Notes under the pieces: generated by a model
The model's database searches: none
What the model was told of the DNA's origin: nothing
What the model saw: only the letters and a program-made list of their open reading frames with translations
Program-made: the position numbers and the translations under genes
Shown: piece after piece, positions 5,044-10,548 of the stretch
How positions within the stretch are numbered: the first letter of the stretch is position 1
Layout of the letters: every line of letters begins with the position of its first letter
NCBI GenBank assembly: GCA_046086225.1
Contig: JBJSXF010000013.1
Location: 1-10,548, forward strand
Direction: 5' to 3'
Source of the DNA: JBJSXF01 sp046086225
Lineage (GTDB): Bacteria; Actinomycetota; Acidimicrobiia; IMCC26256; PALSA-610
DNA: 10,548 nucleotides

Positions 5044-8000
5044 GTGAGCGAAGCGGCCGTCATCACGATCGTCGCCCGGAACTACGTGTCCCGGGCCCGA
5101 GTGCTCGGCGCGTCGCTGCTGCGCACCAACCCCGGGCTCCGGCTCACCGCCCTGGTGGTCGACGGTGAGGGGGCGCTGCCCGCCCCCGGAGCCGACGGGG
5201 TCCGCTGGGTGGCGCCTTCGGCGCTCCCGCTCGACCCGGCCGAGTTCGGCCGGATGGCCACCATCTACGACGTCACCGAGCTCTGCACGGCACTCAAGCC
5301 CTGGGCGCTCGAGATGATGCTCGCCGAGGGCATCGCAACGGTGGCCTACATCGATCCCGATGTGGCGATCTTCGGTCCGCTCGACGTGTGCTTCGACCTC
5401 GGCGATGCCGACATCGGGCTCACGCCGCATTGCGTTCACCCGATCCCGCGCGACGGCCTGCGCCCGACCGAGGCCGACCTCGCCGTGGCCGGGGTCTACA
5501 ACCTCGGCTTCGTCTCGGTCGCGAGCGGCGCGCTCCCGATGCTGCACTGGTGGGAGGAGCGGCTCCGCCGCGACTGCCTCGTCGCCTTCGAGCGGCAGCT
5601 GTTCGTCGATCAGCGGTGGCTCGATCAGGCGCCGGCGCTCTTCCGGTGTCGGGTCATCGCCGATGCGGGCTGCAATGTCGCCTACTGGAACCTCCACGAG
5701 CGGCCGTTGCGCCGCGAGGGTGAGGCCGTGACGGTCAGCGGCGTTCCGCTGCGCTTCTTCCACTTCAGCGGGCTCGAATCCGACCGGCCGTGGGTGATGT
5801 CGAAGTACGTCGCCGACCGGCCCCGGGTGGTGATGAGCGAGCATCCGGTCGCGGCCGAGCTCTGCGACCGATACCTCGCCGAGGTCACGGCCGCCGAGGC
5901 GCCCGACGACGACACCGCCTACGGGTTCGGGTGCTTCGCCGACGGCACTCCGATCGGGCCGCTCATGCGCTCGGTGTACCGGGAGGCCGTGCTCGGGGCC
6001 GATGAGGGCGGGCCCGAGCCGCCGCCGCTGCTCGGCGCCGATCCCGCATCGGTGCGTCACTGGTTCAGCGAGCCGGTCGGGCCCGGCGGTCGCGTCGGTC
6101 GTCTGCTCGATGGCCTCTGGCGGTCACGTCCCGATCTCCGGGGTGCGTTCCCCGATCCCGAGGGGCGCAGCGGCGACCACTTCACGGCCTGGGCGCTCGA
6201 GCACGCCGAGGGTCAGACGGGCATCCCGGTCGGCTTCCTCGTCTCCCCGGGTCGACGGCGCGACCTGCGCATCGATGTTCGCGTGCAGCCGGGTTCGGTG
6301 CCGGGGGTGAACCTCTCCGGCTACCTGACCGCGGCGCTCGGCATCGGCCAGGTGGGTCGCCTGCTGGTCGATGCGTGCGACGAAGCGGGACTCCCGGTCT
6401 CGACGCGGGTCTTCACCGCGACGGCGAGCCGACGCGACATCCGGCACGACGAGCGGGGTCGGTTCGGAGAGCACCCGGTGAACGTCGTCGTGGTCAACGC
6501 CGATCAGTTCCCGGCCTGGACCGCGACCACGGGTGCCGGGGTGACCGATGACCGCTACACGATCGGCGTCTGGTTCTGGGAGCTCGCCCACCTCCCCGAG
6601 TACTTCGTCCACTCGCTCACCCTCGTCGACGAGGTGTGGGTCACCTCCGATTACCTGCGGCGGGCGCTCCTCGGCGTCACCGACAAGCCGGTGCACGTCA
6701 TGCCGATGCCGGTGCGCGTGCCCGAGGCGCCGCCGCCCTTCGATCGCCACCGGCTCGGGATCCCCGACGGCCCGATGCTCCTCTTCATGTTCGACTACTT
6801 CAGCACCGTCGACCGCAAGAACCCGCTCGGGCTCATCGACGCGTTCTGCGCGGCCTTCGGCGACGGCGAGGGCCCGGTGCTCGTGATCAAGTCGATCAAC
6901 GGCGATCAGGCCCGGTCGGATCGGGAACGGGTGCGGTTCCGGGCCCGCGGGCGATCCGACATCGTGTTGCTCGAGGACTACCTGAGTCCCGAGGACAACA
7001 CGGCGCTGCTCGGTGCGGCTACGGCCTACGTCTCCCTGCACCGCTCCGAGGGGTACGGGCTCACGCTCGCCGAATCGATGGCCCTCGGGGTGCCGGTGAT
7101 CGCGACGGGCTTCTCGGGCAACCTCGAGTTCATGACCGCCGACGACGGCGTCCTCGTCGACTACGCGTTGGCGCCGGTGCCGCCCGATGCCGGCCCCTAT
7201 CCGGCCGGGGCGACGTGGGCCGATCCCGATGTCGTGGCGGCGGCCGCCGCGATGCGCCGTGTCGTGCACGATCCCGACTGGGCCCGTGAGCTCGGGCGGC
7301 GCGGGCGGGAGCGGATCCGGGCGGTGGCGAGCCCGGTCGCGACGGCCCGCTTCGTGCAGGAACGCATCGGGGTCGCCACCGAGGTCGTGCTCGAGCGGCG
7401 CCGCGGCGCGACCGCGCCGCCGGTCTCGGCGCCGGCGGCCCAGGCCCGCCGGGCCCGTGAGGTCGTCGGGGCGCCGGCCCGCACTGACACGCCGGCCCGG
7501 TTCCCGGCGATCGCCCGGCCCCTGCGCTCGATCACCTTCCGGGCGCTGCGTCACCACGACGAGCAGGAGCGGGTCCGGCTCGAGGCGCTCGCCGACGTGA
7601 CCGACGCGCTGGTCACCGAGCTCGACCGGCTCCGGGGTGAGATCAATGCGATGCGGGATCATCACCGCCGCTCGCTCGGCCTCGTGCGCAACGACGTGGA
7701 GCAGCTGACGATCGCCCTGCGCGGGCTCCGCCGCACCGTCGACGCCGACCTCCTCCCGGCCACCGGCACGCTCCACGAGGGTCAGGCCGCGGCCGTGGCC
7801 GCGATCGAGGCCCTGGGCTCGGGGCAGCGCGACGTGCACGAGGTGCTCGGCGCGATCGCCCGGCGGCTCGAGACCCTGCAGGCCCGGGTCCGGGCCGAGC
7901 CGTACCGGAGCGATCCCGGCGCGTTGCGGATCACCGGCTCCGACGGTCGGGTACAACTCGGCTACCGGGGCGGCGCCGATGCCGACTACGCGAGCTTCGA

Positions 8001-8595
8001 GGACATCTTCCGCGGTCCGGTCGAGCAGGTGACGGCGGCGTTCGCGCCGTATCTCCCGCTCCTCGCCGACCGCGGGCCAGTCGTCGATCTGGGCTGCGGT
8101 CGGGGTGAGCTCCTCGGCCTGCTGCGCGAGCACGGCATCGAGGCCCACGGCGTCGACACCGACGCGTCGATGCTCGCGGTGGCCAAGCGCCGGGAGCTCG
8201 ACGTGCGCGAGCGCGATCTGCTCGACCACCTGCGGTCACTCCCCGACGAGTCGGTCGGGGCGGTGGTCAGCACCCAGGTGATCGAGCACCTCCCGGTCGA
8301 GCTGCTCCGCCCGCTGCTCGGCGAGGTCCGCCGGGTGCTGCGGGTCGACGGGATCTGCATCCTGGAGACGGTGAATCCGCACGCGATCGACGCGTTCAAG
8401 AGCTTCTGGCTCGACCTCACCCACGTGCGCCCCCTCTATCCCGAGGCGATGCTCGTGCTGGCCCGCGAGGTCGGGTTCCCCGAAGCCGAGATCGTGTTCC
8501 CGACCGGGACCGGCGATCTCGACGTCGATCTCGACGTCTGCGGCGCCTACGCCTTGGTGGCCCGTCCGTCGGGCCCGACGACCGCCACCCAGTAG
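5044..8595 (+). CDS. Multidomain GT-A / GT-B glycosyltransferase with coiled coil and C-terminal methyltransferase
   Basis: The 1183-residue product starts at GTG 5044 after AGGGGA (5035-5040). Residues 1-245 form a GT-A-like glycosyltransferase: AAVITIVARNYVSRARVLG at the start, AYIDPDVAIFGPLD with DPD at 104-106 as the likely metal/nucleotide-sugar motif, GVYNLGF (150-156), NVAYWNLHER (211-220) and HFSG (240-243). A helical linker follows. Residues about 420-790 are a GT4-like GT-B enzyme: GVNLSGYLTAALGIGQVGR (421-439), FDYFSTVDRKNP (583-594), and the E-x7-E pair E669/E677 in HRSEGYGLTLAESMALG. Residues 832-950 are charged and helical, a likely coiled coil. Residues about 980-1183 are a class I methyltransferase: FEDIFRG (985-991), VDLGCGRGE (1014-1022), GVDTD (1036-1040), STQVIEHLP (1076-1084), resembling O-antigen chain-terminating methyltransferases such as the WbdD methyltransferase domain. 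The known trifunctional WsaE also joins a methyltransferase to two rhamnosyltransferases. It likely extends and methylates a surface polysaccharide at the inner membrane face; sugars are unknown. Confidence 0.93.
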   Translation: MSEAAVITIVARNYVSRARVLGASLLRTNPGLRLTALVVDGEGALPAPGADGVRWVAPSALPLDPAEFGRMATIYDVTELCTALKPWALEMMLAEGIATVAYIDPDVAIFGPLDVCFDLGDADIGLTPHCVHPIPRDGLRPTEADLAVAGVYNLGFVSVASGALPMLHWWEERLRRDCLVAFERQLFVDQRWLDQAPALFRCRVIADAGCNVAYWNLHERPLRREGEAVTVSGVPLRFFHFSGLESDRPWVMSKYVADRPRVVMSEHPVAAELCDRYLAEVTAAEAPDDDTAYGFGCFADGTPIGPLMRSVYREAVLGADEGGPEPPPLLGADPASVRHWFSEPVGPGGRVGRLLDGLWRSRPDLRGAFPDPEGRSGDHFTAWALEHAEGQTGIPVGFLVSPGRRRDLRIDVRVQPGSVPGVNLSGYLTAALGIGQVGRLLVDACDEAGLPVSTRVFTATASRRDIRHDERGRFGEHPVNVVVVNADQFPAWTATTGAGVTDDRYTIGVWFWELAHLPEYFVHSLTLVDEVWVTSDYLRRALLGVTDKPVHVMPMPVRVPEAPPPFDRHRLGIPDGPMLLFMFDYFSTVDRKNPLGLIDAFCAAFGDGEGPVLVIKSINGDQARSDRERVRFRARGRSDIVLLEDYLSPEDNTALLGAATAYVSLHRSEGYGLTLAESMALGVPVIATGFSGNLEFMTADDGVLVDYALAPVPPDAGPYPAGATWADPDVVAAAAAMRRVVHDPDWARELGRRGRERIRAVASPVATARFVQERIGVATEVVLERRRGATAPPVSAPAAQARRAREVVGAPARTDTPARFPAIARPLRSITFRALRHHDEQERVRLEALADVTDALVTELDRLRGEINAMRDHHRRSLGLVRNDVEQLTIALRGLRRTVDADLLPATGTLHEGQAAAVAAIEALGSGQRDVHEVLGAIARRLETLQARVRAEPYRSDPGALRITGSDGRVQLGYRGGADADYASFEDIFRGPVEQVTAAFAPYLPLLADRGPVVDLGCGRGELLGLLREHGIEAHGVDTDASMLAVAKRRELDVRERDLLDHLRSLPDESVGAVVSTQVIEHLPVELLRPLLGEVRRVLRVDGICILETVNPHAIDAFKSFWLDLTHVRPLYPEAMLVLAREVGFPEAEIVFPTGTGDLDVDLDVCGAYALVARPSGPTTATQ

Positions 8596-10538
8596 GAGGG
8601 CTGCCACATCTTCTCGCGGTGGGGGGCGCGCCGGAGCGCCTCCTGCCAACCGGTGAACCGCATCGCGGTCGTCGCCGGCGGCCGGGCGTCACGGTAGGGG
8701 ATCAGCCCGGGCCGCGACGCCAGCACGACGAGGCGCAGACCGCGGGCGGCGACCGCCCGGTGGGCGGCAGCGAGGGTGGCCGGCTCGAGTCGACGGTTCA
8801 GTACCGATCCCACCTCGGCCGGGCAGACGGCGGCGAGGCTGCGGGTGAGTCGGCGGGTCGGGCCGTCGAGGGTCAGGACCGCGGCATCGGGTCCGATGGC
8901 TGCGCACAGGGCTCGGGTCTGAGCCAGGCCGGGCACGTGCTCTCGGATACCGAAGACGGGTCGGGTGATCGCGGCGGGCCAGGCGAGCGCGACCACTGCG
9001 ACGAACGCGGCGACGACCCGGCCCGCGCGCCCGCGGCGGGCGAGTCCGACCGCGACGGCGGCGATGCCGATGCAGAGCGCGGGGATGACGATCGGCACGA
9101 ACCGTCGGGCGGCCCAGGGCTGGTACGGCGTAATGCTCGGCCGGGCCACGAATAGCAGGGTGTGGGCGAGCATCACGGCGAGCGGCGCCCGCCAGTCGGC
9201 GCGTCGGGCGATGGCGACGGCGACGAGCAGGGCGATTCCGGCGAGTCCGAGCGCCACGGTCGGCAGCCCGAGGTACCAGGAGAGCCACGCGAGGCTGCGC
9301 TCTCCGTAGGTCCGGGTGCCGTCGACCGCGATCCCGACCGCGGCCTGGAGGGCCTCGATGCCGGGATTCGGCTCGGGGCGGCGCTGTTCGAGCCAGAGCG
9401 GACGGCTCGCGAGCAGCGCGAAGGCGGCGGCGGTGACCACCCCGCCCGCCCACCCGATGCGGGGTCGGAGGGTCGGGGCCGAGGGGAGGCGACCACCGAG
9501 GGCGACTACGGCGGCGGCCGCAAAGAAGGCGATCGCCCCGATCACCAGTTGCGCGCCGATCTCGCGACCGAGGTCGTCGAAGTACACCGGGGAGAGCACC
9601 CGGAGGTCGGCCGTGGCCACGGCCGCCGGGACGATCCAACCGACGATCGGGGCGAGGAACACGAGGCCCCGCCGTTCGGGCGCGACGCGTGCGGCCCCGG
9701 CCGCGGCGACGGCGACGCCGAGCGCGCCGAAGTAGCAGTCGGGGCGGCTGAGGCACGCGGCGCCGGTCACGAAGCCCGCGAGCACGAGCGTCGCGGGTCG
9801 GGGCCGCCGGGCGGCGGCGGCGAGGGCGGCGAGACCGCCGAGGGCGAGGGTCGCGGCGAGGGGCTCGGTATAGGTGACCCGGGCGAAGGCGAGGAAGGGC
9901 TGGCCGACAACGAGGATCGCCGGAGGGAGCACCGACCACCAGCCGGGCAGGAAGCGACGAGCGAGCGCGAAGCAGGCGAGGATCGCCGTGATGCCGAGCA
10001 ACGCGTTCGTGCGGAGGAGCGCAGCCGGGCCCGCGACCCAGCCGCCGAGCGCGAGCAGCGTCGGCAGCCCGTGGTTGCCCTGGGCGACGAGGTGGTCGCC
10101 CACGATCGACCAACCCCCGGCGTCGAAGCGCAGGCCGGGGATCGCCCCGCCGAAGAGGCCGGGATCGACGGCAATCCGCAGGCTGCCGTTGCGCACGAGC
10201 CAGAGCCCGGCGTTCGCGTAGGTGCCGGGATCGAGGTCGGCGTCGACGTACTGACCCGACCAGCCCGCGGTGGCGATCCCGCCCGCGAGGGCCGTGAGGA
10301 GGGCGCCGACGGCGGGTCCGACGGTGCCGGTCGGGGGCAGGAGGCGCCGGCCCGCGACCACCGCCCCGGCGGCGGCGAGGCCGCCCAGGGGCAGGGCCAG
10401 GGTGGGCCGGTATCGATCGACCAGGAGCAGGGCCACAGCCACGGTGACGTAGGCCGCGACGGCCGCGCCGACGAGGTCGGGGAGCGCGACCACGGCCTGC
10501 TCGAGCGGTGAGCGGACCGGCCGGTCGGGCGCGGGCAC
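8547..10538 (-). CDS. Polytopic GT-C-like membrane glycosyltransferase with soluble C-terminal domain
   Basis: The product is 663 residues if it starts at GTG 10538. The frame stays open to the window edge and no ribosome site is visible, so the true start may lie outside. About 12 to 14 hydrophobic segments run from residue 19 to 526. Between the third and fourth is a large external loop with DADLDPGTYANAGLWLVRNG (99-118), the acidic first loop typical of GT-C enzymes (GT39/PMT-like), which use polyprenyl-phosphate sugars. SRPDCYF (264-270) and ARRFVP (477-482) sit in loops as in that fold. A soluble tail (about 531-663) contains Rossmann-like strands (AAVLTLDG, LRLVVLAS) and ends in WQPSYWVAVV. 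Exact subfamily and acceptor are not readable. Its last 49 bp overlap the end of the convergent multidomain glycosyltransferase gene. It probably transfers a lipid-linked sugar to a glycan or protein outside the membrane. Confidence 0.87.
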   Translation of the reverse strand: MPAPDRPVRSPLEQAVVALPDLVGAAVAAYVTVAVALLLVDRYRPTLALPLGGLAAAGAVVAGRRLLPPTGTVGPAVGALLTALAGGIATAGWSGQYVDADLDPGTYANAGLWLVRNGSLRIAVDPGLFGGAIPGLRFDAGGWSIVGDHLVAQGNHGLPTLLALGGWVAGPAALLRTNALLGITAILACFALARRFLPGWWSVLPPAILVVGQPFLAFARVTYTEPLAATLALGGLAALAAAARRPRPATLVLAGFVTGAACLSRPDCYFGALGVAVAAAGAARVAPERRGLVFLAPIVGWIVPAAVATADLRVLSPVYFDDLGREIGAQLVIGAIAFFAAAAVVALGGRLPSAPTLRPRIGWAGGVVTAAAFALLASRPLWLEQRRPEPNPGIEALQAAVGIAVDGTRTYGERSLAWLSWYLGLPTVALGLAGIALLVAVAIARRADWRAPLAVMLAHTLLFVARPSITPYQPWAARRFVPIVIPALCIGIAAVAVGLARRGRAGRVVAAFVAVVALAWPAAITRPVFGIREHVPGLAQTRALCAAIGPDAAVLTLDGPTRRLTRSLAAVCPAEVGSVLNRRLEPATLAAAHRAVAARGLRLVVLASRPGLIPYRDARPPATTAMRFTGWQEALRRAPHREKMWQPSYWVAVVGPDGRATKA

Positions 10539-10548
10539 GACGGTGGGG

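Noticed and set aside
6124..8229. 701-codon open frame antisense to the multidomain glycosyltransferase
   Set aside because: Long antisense frames are expected in very GC-rich genes. The translation is Arg/His/Gly/Asp-rich with no domain motif, while the plus frame has clear catalytic motifs.
8593..8600. Strong Shine-Dalgarno-like TAGGAGGG after the glycosyltransferase stop
   Set aside because: No start codon follows at a usable distance and the region codes on the opposite strand, so it is taken as chance.
9162..10511. 449-codon plus-strand frame opposite the GT-C gene
   Set aside because: It is a Gly/Glu/Arg-rich shadow frame. The minus frame shows regular membrane segments.

Overview
The window is very GC-rich, with strong G/C bias at third codon positions. 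Its secreted proteins carry Thr/Pro-rich stalks and an LPNTG sorting signal, and its -10 boxes are of the TAnnnT type. Together these point to a Gram-positive actinobacterium. The runs of Thr in the exported proteins suggest the Acidimicrobiia, but that is inference. Gene order is strongly alternating (-, +, -, +, -, +, -), so the genes form divergent and convergent pairs and no long operon. I see no tRNA, rRNA, mobile element or CRISPR array.

Left part (1-2028): a secreted PQQ-type beta-propeller protein on the minus strand, cut by the window edge, and an LPNTG-anchored surface protein on the plus strand share a divergent promoter region of about 250 bp. The propeller gene has no ATG, GTG or TTG start in any frame near its signal peptide. 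It has a -10 box placed so that a leaderless transcript would begin at an in-frame ATC.

Middle (2029-4837): a small cytosolic coiled-coil protein (minus) is divergent from a stand-alone class I SAM methyltransferase (plus), with only 58 bp between them. The methyltransferase converges on a double-anchored membrane protein with a long Thr/Ser/Pro-rich extracellular stalk (minus), and a hairpin lies between their stops.

Right part (5044-10548): a 1183-residue plus-strand protein joins a GT-A-like glycosyltransferase, a GT4-like GT-B glycosyltransferase, a helical coiled-coil rod and a C-terminal methyltransferase resembling O-antigen chain-terminating enzymes. Its 3' end overlaps by 49 bp with a convergent polytopic GT-C-like membrane glycosyltransferase. 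The glycosyltransferases and methyltransferases suggest a locus for building and methylating a cell-surface polysaccharide or glycoprotein glycan. The neighbouring exported proteins with Thr/Pro-rich stalks are possible cell-envelope partners, but this link rests on proximity only.
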